Shown here in pieces: positions 8,581 through 19,159 of a DNA stretch of 64,000 nt. Positions within the stretch are counted from its first letter, which is position 1; each line of letters opens with the position of its first letter. The DNA is taken from the NCBI RefSeq assembly GCF_005771435.1, contig NZ_VANI01000019.1:30723-94722 (forward strand), in the 5' to 3' direction. Below the pieces are notes generated by a model. It saw only the letters and a list, made by a program, of their open reading frames with translations. It searched no databases and had not been told where the DNA came from. The stretch comes from Microbulbifer harenosus (GTDB lineage: Bacteria > Pseudomonadota > Gammaproteobacteria > Pseudomonadales > Cellvibrionaceae). The translations under genes were made by a program, and so were the position numbers.

Positions 8581-10647
8581 ATGAACCTGCGTCGCCAACT
8601 GGTCCTGCTGAGCCTCTGCACCCTGGCCCTTCCCTGGGCCGGCTGCCAATACCTGCGCCAGGTGGACCAGGCCCTCACCCAGGGGCAGATGCAGACACTG
8701 GAAGCCACCGGCAACGCCATCGCGGCACGCCTCGCCAGTGCCCCCGAACTCATAGCACCGGATCCCCGCCGCAACGGCCGCCCACCCGGTGCCCAGCTCT
8801 ACCTGAACCCTCTTGCGCAAACGCCGGTGCTGGATGGCTACGGCGAGGAGTGGCGCGCGCTGCGCCTGCGGCCACGACAGCTGCTCGATCAGGCAGGCGA
8901 CCCCTTCGCGCAAATCACCCTCGGCCGGCGTGGCAGCCAGATCTATATGCTGCTCACCGCCCGCGACCGCAGCCCCAGCTATCACGACCCGCGCAGCAGC
9001 GGCATATCCAGCGGTGACACGGTGGAAATCTATACCGCGCGCCAACAATACACCCTGCCCGTGGCGAGCCAGGGACCGGTGCACGCCATGTGGTACAACC
9101 CCCGCCGCGGCCGGTACGAGCGCGAACTGCGTATCCGCGGCCGCTGGACCGCCTCCCCGCGCGGCTATCAGCTGGAGCTGACACTGCCCGCCGCCCTGAG
9201 CGACGGCGAACTGGCGGTCCGCGTGCTGGACCGCACACACAGCGACGGAGGCACCCCCGCGCGCGTCGCCGGCACCCTGCCGAACGACGGCCGCCCCGGA
9301 GTACTGGTGGAACCACTGCCGCAACTGCAGCGGGAACTGGAACACTTCGCGCGCCCGGAGCTGCAGCTCACCGTGGTGGATCAGGAGGGCTTCGTGCTTG
9401 CCCGCACCGGTATTGACTGGCACGCCACCGGGGACGACCAACCGCCCGCGGGCGAGGCGCAACCCTGGCTGCGGGATTGGCTCTACCGGCAGATACTAGC
9501 CACCGCTGCGCTATCGCCGCTGCCCCGGGACCGGTTTCCGGACAACCTGACCCAAAACCGGGAAACTGCCAGCCAGTGGTTCGGCGCCCCGGACAGCGAT
9601 CCCGACAGTACCCCTGGCGATGAGCGTATTGGCGCCGTCAGCGTGCCGGTGGTAACCCGCGCTGACGATATTATCGAGCGCCCATTGCTGGGGCGGGTGA
9701 TCACCGCCCAGTCCGCCAGTGCCCTGCGGTCCCTCACCGAATCCGCCGCCCGCCGCCTGTGGCTCACCACCGCCGCCGCTGCCGGCCTGGTTCTGCTGCT
9801 GCTGTTAGGCTACGCCAGCTGGCTGTCCTGGCGCATTCGCCAGCTCCACCGCGCCGCCAGCAATGCCGTGGATGCCAGCGGTCGCCTGCGGGGGGATTTC
9901 CCGCGCCCTCTTATCAATGATGAACTCGGCGCCCTCAACCGCGCCTTTGCCAGTCTGCTCGCCGAGCTGGACCACTATCACCAGTACCTGCGCAGCCTCG
10001 CGAGCAAGCTCTCACACGAGTTGCGCACCCCACTGGCGGTGGTGCGCTCGTCCCTCGACAACCTTGCCGCCGGCGACCTCGACAGCGACAGCCGCCGCTA
10101 TGCCGAGCGCGCCGCCGACGGCGGCGCCCGCCTGTCGTCGATCCTCAATGCCCTGTCCGCCGCCAATCACCTGGAAGCGAGCATCCGCCAGGCCGACCGC
10201 GAAGATTTCGATCTCGCGGACCTGGTACAGGCACTCAACCAGAGCTACGCCGACGCCCACCCCGAACACCACTTCGAACTGCAGTGCCCCGACACGCCAC
10301 AACCCTGCAACGGCGCTCCAGAGCTGCTCGCGCAACTACTGGACAAGTTGGTGGACAACGCGGTGAGCTTCGCCCCGGAGGGCAGCACAATCCATATGGC
10401 ACTGACACCCGAGCGCAGGGAATACGTGCTGAGCGTCAGCAACAGCGGACCGCTGCTGCCCAGCGGTTTTGGCCAGAAGCTGTTCGACTCCCTCGTTTCG
10501 GTGCGCGACGACGGCGGCAAGGCCGGACACCTGGGGCTTGGCCTGCATATCGCGCGACTGATCGCCGACTTTCATCACGGCGAGCTCAGTGCCGCCAATC
10601 GCGAAGATGGTAGTGGCGTCGTGTTTACACTAGCCCTGCCCCGTTGA
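8581..10647 (+). CDS. pdsS: Sensor histidine kinase of the dedicated sortase system
   Basis: 688 aa inner-membrane kinase. A first membrane segment lies near residues 5-25. A large periplasmic region (~30-390) includes a stretch resembling a CBM9/DOMON-like beta-sandwich (PVLDGYGEEW, then SSGDTVEIYTA). A second membrane segment lies at ~391-413, then a HAMP-like linker, a HisKA domain with H479 in SHELRTPLAVVRSSLDN, and an HATPase domain with LVDNAVSFAPEG and GLGLHIARL. This matches the kinase that accompanies marine proteobacterial sortases (TIGR03785). It presumably phosphorylates PdsR at D54. The ligand is unknown; a polysaccharide ligand is only suggested by the CBM9-like fold. Confidence 0.85.
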   Translation: MNLRRQLVLLSLCTLALPWAGCQYLRQVDQALTQGQMQTLEATGNAIAARLASAPELIAPDPRRNGRPPGAQLYLNPLAQTPVLDGYGEEWRALRLRPRQLLDQAGDPFAQITLGRRGSQIYMLLTARDRSPSYHDPRSSGISSGDTVEIYTARQQYTLPVASQGPVHAMWYNPRRGRYERELRIRGRWTASPRGYQLELTLPAALSDGELAVRVLDRTHSDGGTPARVAGTLPNDGRPGVLVEPLPQLQRELEHFARPELQLTVVDQEGFVLARTGIDWHATGDDQPPAGEAQPWLRDWLYRQILATAALSPLPRDRFPDNLTQNRETASQWFGAPDSDPDSTPGDERIGAVSVPVVTRADDIIERPLLGRVITAQSASALRSLTESAARRLWLTTAAAAGLVLLLLLGYASWLSWRIRQLHRAASNAVDASGRLRGDFPRPLINDELGALNRAFASLLAELDHYHQYLRSLASKLSHELRTPLAVVRSSLDNLAAGDLDSDSRRYAERAADGGARLSSILNALSAANHLEASIRQADREDFDLADLVQALNQSYADAHPEHHFELQCPDTPQPCNGAPELLAQLLDKLVDNAVSFAPEGSTIHMALTPERREYVLSVSNSGPLLPSGFGQKLFDSLVSVRDDGGKAGHLGLGLHIARLIADFHHGELSAANREDGSGVVFTLALPR

Positions 10648-10676
10648 GACGGCAGGAACTACCCTGGACAACCGCC

Positions 10677-10736
10677 ATTCCGGGCCTGACCCGGAATCCA
10701 GTGCTACGAAGCTGGATGCCGGATCAAGTCCGGCAT
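10677..10736. repeat. REPIN-like pair of inverted REP hairpins
   Basis: Two 21-nt palindromes, ATTCCGGG-CCTGA-CCCGGAAT (10677-10697) and ATGCCGGA-TCAAG-TCCGGCAT (10716-10736), are arranged head to head around CCAG...CTGG. The arrangement is that of a REP doublet, common between genes in proteobacteria. It lies 29 bp after pdsS and could protect its mRNA 3' end. No RAYT transposase gene is in the window. Confidence 0.75.
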
Positions 10737-10799
10737 AACTGTGTTGCCGGGATTAAGCAGCGCGCAGCCCCCGCAGTCACAAACTCACCGCGCCGGCGG

Positions 10800-10827
10800 T
10801 TGACAAACAAACAACGCTGGGGATAAT
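10800..10827 (+). promoter_or_regulatory. Sigma70-type promoter of rpsT
   Basis: Perfect -35 TTGACA, 16-bp spacer, -10 GATAAT, ending 65 bp before the rpsT start codon. Confidence 0.8.
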
Positions 10828-10892
10828 GTCGCGTCCCAAACGGGCCCCCGGCCCGATTGTTCGAGTTATCAAGATCCAGACAGGAGCAACCG

Positions 10893-11159
10893 GTGGCCAA
10901 CTCACCTCAAGCGAAGAAACGCGCGCGCCAGAATGACAAGCGCCGCAATCACAACGCCAGTCTGCGCTCCATGGTGCGCACCTACATCAAAAAGGTAGTT
11001 GCAGCCATCGATGCAGGTGACGCTGATAAAGCCAAAACCGCTTACGCGGCTGCTGTGCCGGTCATCGACCGCATGGCCGACAAAGGCATCATTCACAAGA
11101 ACAAGGCAGCTCGCCATAAGAGCCGCCTGAACGCCCAGATCAAGAAGCTGGCCGCCTGA
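10893..11159 (+). CDS. rpsT: 30S ribosomal protein bS20
   Basis: 88 aa, highly basic, beginning with the typical [12 protein letters not shown] and matching the family over its whole length (E. coli 87). The start is GTG, preceded by AGGAG at 10882-10886. An upstream ATG at 10857 is rejected because it adds residues unlike S20. E. coli rpsT also uses a non-ATG start (UUG) that serves S20 autoregulation, so the GTG here may have the same role (inference). Monocistronic: own promoter and a strong terminator. Confidence 0.98.
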   Translation: MANSPQAKKRARQNDKRRNHNASLRSMVRTYIKKVVAAIDAGDADKAKTAYAAAVPVIDRMADKGIIHKNKAARHKSRLNAQIKKLAA

Positions 11160-11180
11160 GCCAATTTCTGACTGAGCACA

Positions 11181-11207
11181 AAAAACCCCGCGATAGCGGG
11201 GTTTTTT
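11181..11207 (+). terminator. Intrinsic terminator of rpsT
   Basis: Stem CCCCGC...GCGGGG followed by six T residues and flanked upstream by A residues, 21 bp after the rpsT stop. Confidence 0.9.
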
Positions 11208-11276
11208 ATTGCCTCAATTTAGCGTAACGACCCTTCCGAGAAGGGCCCGCCACTCAGGGCTCCACGACCAACCCAG

Positions 11277-12410
11277 TCACAGCAGGATCAGATTGTCGCG
11301 ATGGATCAACTCATCGTCGTCGCGATAGCCGAGCAACTCCACAATCCGCTCTGACGACTGACCGCAGATCCTGGACGCCTCACCACTGCCGTAATTCACC
11401 AGCCCGCGCGCGATCTCCTCGCCGCCGGCATTGACACAGCTCACCAGCTCGCCGCGATGAAAGCGCCCGTCAACACCCACCACGCCCACCGGCAGTAAAC
11501 TCTTGCCCTGGTTGCGCAATGCGCGCTCCGCGCCGGCATCCAAATAGAGCTTGCCGCGCACCTGCAGCTGCCCAGCCAGCCAGCGCTTGCGCGCCGTCAG
11601 CGGGTCCGCCTCGGGCATCAACAATGTGCCCAGCGCCTCTCCCGCCGCCACACGCTCGATCACCGCCTCCGCACCACCGCCAACGATTACCGTGCGCGCA
11701 CCGGAGCGCGCCGCCAGCTGAGCCGCGCGCACCTTGGTAGCCATGCCGCCACGGCCGAGGCCGCTGCGAGAGCCGCCCGCCATTGCCACCAGACGCGGGT
11801 CTGTGGCCACCGCTTCGCGCACCAGTTCTGCCGCCGGGTTGTCGCGCGGGTCCTCGGTAAACAAACCCTCTGCGTCGGTGAGAATCAGCAGCACATCCGC
11901 CTCCACCAGATTGGCCACCAGGGCCCCCAGAGTGTCGTTGTCGCCGAAGCGGATCTCATCGGTCACTACCGTGTCATTCTCATTGATGATCGGCACCGCA
12001 CCCAGCGACAACAGGGTGCGCAGGGTGCTGCGGGCATTGAGATAACGGGTGCGGTTGGAGAGATCGTCATGATCCAGCAGGATCTGCGCCGTGCGGCAGT
12101 CGTACTGTCCAAACGCGTGCTCATACACCTGCACCAGATGGCTCTGCCCTACAGCGGCGGCGGCCTGCAGCTGGTGGATGGATTCGGGGCGTTTGCGCCA
12201 ACCCAGGCGGTCCATGCCCGCCGCCACGGCACCGGAGGATACCAGCAGCACCTCAATACCCTGACGGCGCAGGGCACTGATCTGCCCCGCCCAGTTGTGG
12301 ATCGCGGCGCGATTGACGCCGCGACCATTGTCGGTGAGCAGGGCGCTGCCAATTTTGATTACCCAGCGCTTGCTGGCGGAGAGTTGCTGACGCGACGAAG
12401 TGGAGTCCAT
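11277..12410 (-). CDS. proB: Glutamate 5-kinase
   Basis: First step of proline synthesis: phosphorylates glutamate to gamma-glutamyl phosphate. 377 aa. N-terminal amino-acid kinase domain with [11 protein letters not shown] near residue 20, SSGAVAAG, and [16 protein letters not shown]-terminal PUA domain (~285-365), as in E. coli ProB (367 aa). It lies 73 bp downstream of obgE on the same strand; the rplU-rpmA-obgE-proB order is common in Pseudomonas-type genomes. The product is usually feedback-inhibited by proline (family knowledge). Confidence 0.97.
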   Translation of the reverse strand: MDSTSSRQQLSASKRWVIKIGSALLTDNGRGVNRAAIHNWAGQISALRRQGIEVLLVSSGAVAAGMDRLGWRKRPESIHQLQAAAAVGQSHLVQVYEHAFGQYDCRTAQILLDHDDLSNRTRYLNARSTLRTLLSLGAVPIINENDTVVTDEIRFGDNDTLGALVANLVEADVLLILTDAEGLFTEDPRDNPAAELVREAVATDPRLVAMAGGSRSGLGRGGMATKVRAAQLAARSGARTVIVGGGAEAVIERVAAGEALGTLLMPEADPLTARKRWLAGQLQVRGKLYLDAGAERALRNQGKSLLPVGVVGVDGRFHRGELVSCVNAGGEEIARGLVNYGSGEASRICGQSSERIVELLGYRDDDELIHRDNLILL

Positions 12411-12483
12411 TTATTCCTCATATCAGGACACGCCCCTGCAGGCCATCCCTGAGTCGGGACAATCCTCTGGAAGGGCAGAAAAC

Positions 12484-13704
<1,221 letters not shown>

Positions 13705-13761
13705 TTACCCGGTCTTCAGTGTAATTTGCCCGGGATCAATACAAAAAAGTGGGCAAGATAC

Positions 13762-13790
13762 AAAAAAGCCCCGCAATTGCGGGGCTTTTT
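13762..13790 (-). terminator. Intrinsic terminator after rplU-rpmA
   Basis: GCCCCGC-AATT-GCGGGGC stem with T-runs in both directions, 19 bp after the rpmA stop and before obgE. It is expected to limit expression of the GTPase gene relative to the ribosomal proteins. Confidence 0.85.
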
Positions 13791-13808
13791 ATCGGGCGCT
13801 GTGACCGC

Positions 13809-14066
13809 TTAGGCAGTTTCGATAGAAACAAACTTCCGGTTATTCGCACCTTTCACCTCAAACTTCACCACGCCATCGGCGGTAGCGAACAGGGTGTGAT
13901 CTTTGCCCATACCAACATTCACACCAGCGTGGAACTTGGTACCGCGCTGACGCACGATGATGCTGCCTGCGGAGACAGCTTGACCGCCAAAGCGCTTCAC
14001 GCCCAGGCGTTTACTTTCGGAATCGCGACCGTTGCGCGTACTACCGCCAGCTTTCTTGTGTGCCAT
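13809..14066 (-). CDS. rpmA: 50S ribosomal protein bL27
   Basis: 85 aa, same length as E. coli L27. It begins [19 protein letters not shown], the conserved N-terminal arm that reaches the peptidyl transferase centre. There is no Firmicutes-type N-terminal cleavage extension. It lies 18 bp after rplU in the usual rplU-rpmA pair. Confidence 0.98.
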   Translation of the reverse strand: MAHKKAGGSTRNGRDSESKRLGVKRFGGQAVSAGSIIVRQRGTKFHAGVNVGMGKDHTLFATADGVVKFEVKGANNRKFVSIETA

Positions 14067-14084
14067 GAGTCGTTACTCCTCTGC

Positions 14085-14396
14085 TTATGCCTTGATGCCA
14101 GTGATCTTAACTTCGGTGTACCACTGACGGTGACCTTGACGCTTCATGGAGTGCTTACGACGACGGAACTTGATGATTTTCACCTTGTCGCCGCGGCCGT
14201 GGCTCAGCACTTCTGCAGTCACCTTGGCACCTTCCACTACAGGCGCACCGATGTTGATGGCGTCGCCGTTTACTACCATCAGAACCTTGTCAAAATCGAC
14301 AGATTCACCGGTAGCAGCTTCAATTTTTTCCAGGCGCAGAACTTCGCCTTCTACAACACGGTGTTGTTTGCCACCGCTTTCAATAACTGCGTACAT
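14085..14396 (-). CDS. rplU: 50S ribosomal protein bL21
   Basis: 103 aa, exactly the E. coli length, from the ATG at 14396 ([13 protein letters not shown]). The longer open frame upstream is rejected. Carries the L21 signature region [14 protein letters not shown] near the C-terminus. First gene of the rplU-rpmA transcript. Confidence 0.98.
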   Translation of the reverse strand: MYAVIESGGKQHRVVEGEVLRLEKIEAATGESVDFDKVLMVVNGDAINIGAPVVEGAKVTAEVLSHGRGDKVKIIKFRRRKHSMKRQGHRQWYTEVKITGIKA

Positions 14397-14708
14397 ATTT
14401 CTATGCTCCAACAAAATGGACGACACGAAGCAGCGACAGGGTCTAATCACCAACAATCGGTGACCACTCAGCCAGCATTTTGGGAGCTTGCGCCGTGTGT
14501 TTAAAACGTCTTCCCGGCCCAGAGGTCACCCCATGAACTAACATGACAGGCGAACCCGGTGCGAGCGGGGCGCAGATTCTAATCAATTAGGCCGCACGGC
14601 ACAATAGCGCGCTTTTCGGGCAACAGCCTGCCCGCGCCTTTCCGCCCGCGTCCAAAACCGCTAGTCTTGCCGCCGACAGAATACCAAAGCGATGTATAAG
14701 GAACCCGC
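14397..14708. other. Divergent rplU / ispB intergenic region
   Basis: 312 bp with no gene. It carries the rplU promoter (annotated separately), leaving a leader of about 170 nt before rplU. I find no convincing -35/-10 pair for ispB. No strong hairpin was noticed. Confidence 0.6.
14576..14604 (-). promoter_or_regulatory. Sigma70-type promoter of rplU-rpmA
   Basis: On the minus strand: -35 TTGTGC, 17-bp spacer, -10 TAGAAT. The -10 is strong and the -35 moderate. Confidence 0.6.
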
Positions 14709-15671
14709 ATGTTGCCTTTCCACCAGGTAGCCGCCGACGATTTTGCGGCGGTCAATCAGACCATCATTGATCAACTGCACTCAGACGTTCCCCTGGTGGA
14801 AAACATTGGCCACTATCTGGTTGAGGCCGGCGGCAAGCGCCTGCGCCCGCTGCTGGTGCTGCTGTGCGCCCGTGCGGCGGGCTACCGGGGCGAGGATCAT
14901 ATCCCGCTGGCGGCGATTATTGAGTTCATCCACACGGCGACGCTGCTGCATGACGATGTGGTGGACACCTCGGACATGCGCCGCGGCCGCATCACCGCCA
15001 ACGCCCAGTGGGGCAATGCGCCGGCGGTGCTGGTGGGCGACTTCCTTTACTCCCGCGCCTTCCAGATGATGGTGGCACTGAAGGACATGGACATCATGGC
15101 GATCCTGTCTGACACCACCAACACCATTGCCGAGGGCGAGGTGCAGCAGCTGGTGAATGCGGGCGATCCTGCGGTCACCGAAGCCAATTACCTGAACGTT
15201 ATCCATAAGAAGACCGGCGCGCTGTTCGAAGCGGCCTGTGAAACCGCAGCGGTTCTGGCCGGCTGCAGCGCGGATGAGCGCGAATCCCTGAAGCTCTACG
15301 GTCGCCATCTGGGCTCTGCCTTCCAGCTGGTGGACGATGCACTGGATTACCGCGGTAATTCGGAAGAGCTCGGTAAGAATGTGGGCGACGACCTGGCCGA
15401 AGGCAAGCCGACCCTGCCGCTGATTTACGCGATGGCGAATGGCACTGAAGAACAGGCAGCTTTAGTGCGGGAGGCAATTGAACAGAAATCCGCGGATAAA
15501 CTTCCTGAGATTGTTGCGACTATCGAGTCTTGTGGTGCGCTGGATTACACCTTTGATCGCGCCAGAAAAGAAGTCGAACTCGCCCTGGAGAAACTGGAGT
15601 TTTTGCCGGACGGGGAGCACAAGACTGCGCTTCGACAGTTAGCGGAATTTTCGATTCAGCGGACCACTTAA
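14709..15671 (+). CDS. ispB: Octaprenyl diphosphate synthase (long-chain trans-prenyl transferase)
   Basis: Extends farnesyl diphosphate with IPP to the side chain of ubiquinone. 320 aa (E. coli IspB 323). Contains GGKRLRP (IPP binding), the first aspartate-rich motif LLHDDVVDTSDMRRG, the G-x-PAVLVGDFLYS block, and the second motif LVDDALDY. It is divergent from rplU, as in E. coli. Exact chain length (C40 versus C45) cannot be read from sequence alone. Confidence 0.95.
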   Translation: MLPFHQVAADDFAAVNQTIIDQLHSDVPLVENIGHYLVEAGGKRLRPLLVLLCARAAGYRGEDHIPLAAIIEFIHTATLLHDDVVDTSDMRRGRITANAQWGNAPAVLVGDFLYSRAFQMMVALKDMDIMAILSDTTNTIAEGEVQQLVNAGDPAVTEANYLNVIHKKTGALFEAACETAAVLAGCSADERESLKLYGRHLGSAFQLVDDALDYRGNSEELGKNVGDDLAEGKPTLPLIYAMANGTEEQAALVREAIEQKSADKLPEIVATIESCGALDYTFDRARKEVELALEKLEFLPDGEHKTALRQLAEFSIQRTT

Positions 15672-15672
15672 C

Positions 15673-15704
15673 AAAAAGCCCCGGAGTATCTTCGGGGCTT
15701 TTTG
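15673..15704 (+). terminator. Intrinsic terminator of ispB
   Basis: Stem AAAAAGCCCCG...CGGGGCTTTTT directly after the stop codon, followed by a T-rich tract. Confidence 0.9.
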
Positions 15705-15782
15705 TTTGCGGCTCTGAAGCTGGCGTGGAGGCGGCTGATAGACTTTTGAAGCGTGGTTCTAAATCAGGTCCGCTGGCGGCGC

Positions 15783-15883
15783 GGCACCGGGTGCGGGTTT
15801 TCCGGACCGCTGTGAACCCATCCCTGGGCGCTGCGGCGCAAACATCCTGTTTGCGACGCTCCTGAAAACCCGCACCCGGCACC
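15783..15883 (-). repeat. Double-stem palindromic element, copy R3
   Basis: Outer arms 15783-15806 and 15860-15883 pair at 21 of 24 positions. The core 15807-15859 is the same as in R2 apart from one base, including the inner hairpin and, on the minus strand, the segment with CAGGGATGGGTTCAC. Relative to R2, three arm positions changed (GGGGACAGG to GGGTGCGGG) and each change is matched in the opposite arm. Confidence 0.85.
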
Positions 15884-15901
15884 CCGCCTTCGCATCGCAC
15901 T

Positions 15902-15946
15902 TTTGAACTTCGACTCTATTGCCAAAAACGAAGTCGAAAATTCAAA
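15902..15946. repeat. Inverted repeat between R3 and R4
   Basis: TTTGAACTTCGACT pairs with AGTCGAAAATTCAAA with a small bulge, around a 16-nt loop. It lies exactly between the two palindromic elements. An analogous GAACTTC/GAAGTTC repeat is next to R1. Confidence 0.6.
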
Positions 15947-15951
15947 GCTAA

Positions 15952-16065
15952 GGCCCTGCTACCGGGTACTGCCTTGCGAGACCTTCTAAAACAGGGATGT
16001 TTTAGAAGAGCCCCCATGGATGGGTTCACGGCGTGTCTCGCAAGGCAGTACCCGGTAGCAGGGCC
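15952..16065 (+). repeat. Double-stem palindromic element, copy R4
   Basis: Outer arms 15952-15982 and 16035-16065 are perfectly complementary over 31 nt. Inner hairpin 15983-15992 with 15999-16008 is a 10-bp perfect stem, loop AGGGAT. The segment 16009-16034 contains CATGGATGGGTTCACGGCG. Same layout as R1-R3 with unrelated arm sequences. Opposite orientation to R3. Confidence 0.85.
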
Positions 16066-16116
16066 GCCATTGAACTCCACTACGAAGTGCAACAGTGCCC
16101 ACAACGAAGTAAAAAA

Positions 16117-17466
16117 CTATCCGCGAATCAGAACCAGCAACTCTTCGGTCTTGGCCTTCATCAACGCCTCATCCCCACGGGACTCGACATTCAAACGCAC
16201 AACCGGCTCAGTGTTGGACATGCGCAGGTTGAAACGCCAATCGTCAAAGGCAACGCTCAGACCATCCACATGCTCGACGCTGTTGGCACCGGCCGCGTAC
16301 TTCTCTTCCGCCGCCTGCAACAGGGCTTTCGGGTCGGCGACCTTGGAATTGATCTCACCACTGCACGGGAAGGCTTTCATGCGCTCGCCCACCAGCTGCG
16401 ACAAAGGTTTGCCACTGCGGCTCACCAGCTCCGCCACCAGTAGCCACGGAATCATACCGCTGTCGCAGTAGGCGAAATCACGGAAGTAATGGTGCGCACT
16501 CATCTCGCCGCCGTAAATGGCGTCTTCCTTGCGCATACGCTCCTTGATAAAGGCGTGGCCGGTTTTGCTCTGCACCGGCTCGCCGCCCGCCGCTTTCACG
16601 ATATCCTCGGTATTCCAGGTCAGGCGCGGGTCGTGTACCACCTTGGCACCCGGGTGCTTGGCCAGGAAGGCTTCCGCCAACAGGCCGACGACGTAATAGC
16701 CCTCGATGAATTCACCGCGCTCATCGAAGAAGAAACAGCGATCGAAGTCACCGTCCCAGGCAATACCGAAATCCGCACCACTCTCGCGTACGGCAGTAGC
16801 GGTGGACTCGCGGTTTTCCGGCAGGATCGGGTTGGGAATGCCATTGGGGAAGGTGCCATCGGGCTCGTGGTGCACGCGCACGAATTCAAACGGCAGGTGC
16901 GGAGCCAGGGCATCCACCACCGCACCGGCGCCACCGTTGCCCGCGTTAACCACCAGTTTCAGCGGTTTCAGTGTGGAAACGTCGACGTAACCCAACAGAT
17001 GTTTTACGAAATCGTCGCGGTGCGCAAAGGTGTGCAACTCACCACGCTTTTCCACTGCGGGGAAATTGTTGTCTTCCGCGAGCTTTTTAATGTCCAGCAG
17101 GCCAGTGTCACCACTGATCGGGCGGGAGCCTGCACGCACGAATTTCATGCCGTTGTAGTCCATGGGGTTGTGACTCGCGGTAACGCAGATTCCGCCATCG
17201 AAGTCGCCATGGAAGGTGGAGAAATAGATTTCCTCGGTACCGCATTCGCCGATGTGATAAACATCGGCCCCGGCGTCGCGCAGGCCGTTGGCCAGGGCGT
17301 CGGTCAGCTCGCCACTGGTGAGGCGGATATCGTGCCCCACCACCACGCGGCGCGCCCCCAGAAACTGGGCGAAGGCGCGACCTACACGGTAGGCCACATC
17401 GGTGTTCAGCTCGTCCGGCACGCGGCCGCGCAGATCGTACGCTTTAAAACAGGTCAATTCAGACAT
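16117..17466 (-). CDS. cpsG: Phosphomannomutase (CpsG/ManB type)
   Basis: Converts mannose-6-phosphate to mannose-1-phosphate for GDP-mannose. 449 aa from the ATG before [13 protein letters not shown]; the upstream open frame runs into galU and is rejected. The alpha-D-phosphohexomutase active site [11 protein letters not shown] has phospho-Ser at S98. The metal loop is DGDFDR and the sugar-binding region [23 protein letters not shown] is closer to E. coli CpsG (456 aa) than to Pseudomonas AlgC, but dual phosphoglucomutase activity cannot be excluded. Its ATG is one base after the galU stop codon, so the two form an operon. Confidence 0.92.
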   Translation of the reverse strand: MSELTCFKAYDLRGRVPDELNTDVAYRVGRAFAQFLGARRVVVGHDIRLTSGELTDALANGLRDAGADVYHIGECGTEEIYFSTFHGDFDGGICVTASHNPMDYNGMKFVRAGSRPISGDTGLLDIKKLAEDNNFPAVEKRGELHTFAHRDDFVKHLLGYVDVSTLKPLKLVVNAGNGGAGAVVDALAPHLPFEFVRVHHEPDGTFPNGIPNPILPENRESTATAVRESGADFGIAWDGDFDRCFFFDERGEFIEGYYVVGLLAEAFLAKHPGAKVVHDPRLTWNTEDIVKAAGGEPVQSKTGHAFIKERMRKEDAIYGGEMSAHHYFRDFAYCDSGMIPWLLVAELVSRSGKPLSQLVGERMKAFPCSGEINSKVADPKALLQAAEEKYAAGANSVEHVDGLSVAFDDWRFNLRMSNTEPVVRLNVESRGDEALMKAKTEELLVLIRG

Positions 17467-17467
17467 T

Positions 17468-18304
17468 TCAGCCCTTTCCCCCCGGTAAATACATTGTTTT
17501 GTAGACGTGATTGGTGGCTTCGATAAAGCCGTCGACGGAGCCGCAATCGAAGCGGCGTCCCTTGAATTTATACGCGAGAACACAACCGCGCTGCGCCTGC
17601 GTCAGCAGCGCATCGGTGATCTGCACCTCACCGTTTTTCCCCGGCGGGGTCTCGCGGATCAATTCAAAAATATCTGGCGTGAGAATGTAGCGGCCGATGA
17701 TGGCCATATTGCTCGGCGCGTCTTCCGCCGCCGGTTTTTCCACCATGTCGGTGACTTGATAGAGGTCCGGTTTGATTTCGTTGCCGGCAATAACACCGAA
17801 CTTGTGAATCTGGTCCGCTGGCACTTCCTCTACCGCGACAATGCTGCAGCGGAATTGCTTGTACAGTAGCACCATCTGCTCGAGTACACCGGGACCATCA
17901 TTGAGGCAAAGGTCGTCTGCCAGCACCACGGCGAAGGCTTCGTCGCCGATGAGGCGCTGCCCCTGCAAAATGGCGTCGCCGAGACCGCGCATCTCGCCCT
18001 GGCGAGTGTAAGAAAAGCTGGCGCGGTCGATTACCTTGCGCACGCTGTCGAGGTAGCGCTCTTTGCCCGTGCCGGCGATCTGATGCTCAAGCTCGAAGTT
18101 GGTATCGAAATGGTCTTCAATGGCGCGCTTGCCGCGCCCGGTGACAAAGCCGATTTCAGTCAGGCCCGCCTCAATGGCCTCTTCCACGCCGTATTGCACC
18201 AGAGGTTTGTTGACCAGCGGCAACATCTCCTTGGGCATGGCCTTGGTCGCCGGCAGGAAGCGGGTTCCGTAACCGGCCACGGGAAAAAGACATTTTTTGA
18301 GCAT
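17468..18304 (-). CDS. galU: UTP--glucose-1-phosphate uridylyltransferase
   Basis: Makes UDP-glucose from UTP and glucose-1-phosphate. 278 aa from the ATG before [12 protein letters not shown]. The nucleotide-binding signature [20 protein letters not shown] is at the N-terminus, and MVEKP follows in the sugar-binding half. The more upstream open frame lacks family similarity. Immediately upstream of cpsG, so UDP-glucose and mannose-1-phosphate supply are co-expressed, consistent with LPS or exopolysaccharide synthesis. Confidence 0.95.
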   Translation of the reverse strand: MLKKCLFPVAGYGTRFLPATKAMPKEMLPLVNKPLVQYGVEEAIEAGLTEIGFVTGRGKRAIEDHFDTNFELEHQIAGTGKERYLDSVRKVIDRASFSYTRQGEMRGLGDAILQGQRLIGDEAFAVVLADDLCLNDGPGVLEQMVLLYKQFRCSIVAVEEVPADQIHKFGVIAGNEIKPDLYQVTDMVEKPAAEDAPSNMAIIGRYILTPDIFELIRETPPGKNGEVQITDALLTQAQRGCVLAYKFKGRRFDCGSVDGFIEATNHVYKTMYLPGGKG

Positions 18305-18573
18305 CACACCCTCGCTGAAATTCTTCCACCAGCGCTCTCCTGCGCCGAGTGGCCGCAAGTTATCACAAAACCATGATAATGATCAGGCAAGAATCAGACC
18401 GCCCATGACCCGGGGCAAACTGGCAAGATGTCCGGAGTTTCCCGCCACAAGCCGCGGGTCAAGGGCTATTTGAGACAGTTCCGGTCACAAAAAGGGTTAT
18501 GACCGACTGGACAAGCTATCCTTAGCCCTTAGAATGCCGGCTCGTGTAAAGAATGCCCAAAATCGGGGACCCA

Positions 18574-19098
18574 ATGAGTAATTTCGTTCAAAAAAGCAGC
18601 TACACCCGCGAAGAGCTCCTGGCCTGCAGCCGCGGAGAAATGTTCGGCCCGGGCAACGCCCAGCTGCCCGCCCCCAATATGCTGATGCTCGACCGCATCA
18701 CCCATGTCTCCAAAGACGGCGGTGAATTTGGCAAAGGCGAGCTGATTGCCGAGCTGGATATCACCCCCGACCTGTGGTTCTTTGACTGCCATTTCCCCGG
18801 TGACCCGGTCATGCCCGGCTGCCTCGGCCTGGATGCCATGTGGCAGCTTCTGGGGTATTTTCTCGCGTGGAAAGGCAACCCCGGTCGCGGCCGCGCCCTC
18901 GGCTGCGGCGAAGTGAAATTCACCGGCCAGATCCTACCGACCAATAAGAAGGTTACTTACCATATTCAGATGAGCCGGCTGGTGGAACGCAAGCTGGTGA
19001 TGGGCATCGGCAATGGCTCCGTGTCTGTCGACGGGCGCGAAATCTACACTGCCACGGATCTGCGTGTCGGCCTGTTTACCCGCACAGACAACTTTTGA
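18574..19098 (+). CDS. fabA: 3-hydroxydecanoyl-ACP dehydratase/isomerase
   Basis: Introduces the cis double bond in type II fatty acid synthesis by dehydrating 3-hydroxydecanoyl-ACP and isomerising the trans-2 product to cis-3. 174 aa (E. coli 172) from the ATG before [10 protein letters not shown], with GGGGA upstream. Catalytic His is in [12 protein letters not shown] and catalytic Asp in LGLDAMWQL. Followed 61 bp later by fabB, the canonical anaerobic unsaturated fatty acid pair. I saw no clear FadR or FabR operator in the upstream gap. Confidence 0.98.
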   Translation: MSNFVQKSSYTREELLACSRGEMFGPGNAQLPAPNMLMLDRITHVSKDGGEFGKGELIAELDITPDLWFFDCHFPGDPVMPGCLGLDAMWQLLGYFLAWKGNPGRGRALGCGEVKFTGQILPTNKKVTYHIQMSRLVERKLVMGIGNGSVSVDGREIYTATDLRVGLFTRTDNF

Positions 19099-19159
19099 TC
19101 TGTCGGTCTGTCACACAAAACAATAACAATTCACACAACAAGTTTTATTGGAGATCACT

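Noticed and set aside
15783..16065. Insertion sequence remnant with terminal inverted repeats
   Set aside because: No transposase fragment or clear target-site duplication; the inside is only ~53 nt and structured. A MITE-like origin remains possible.
18305..18573. FadR or FabR operator in front of fabA
   Set aside because: A partial palindrome GGTCA...TGACC is present but does not fit either consensus well enough.
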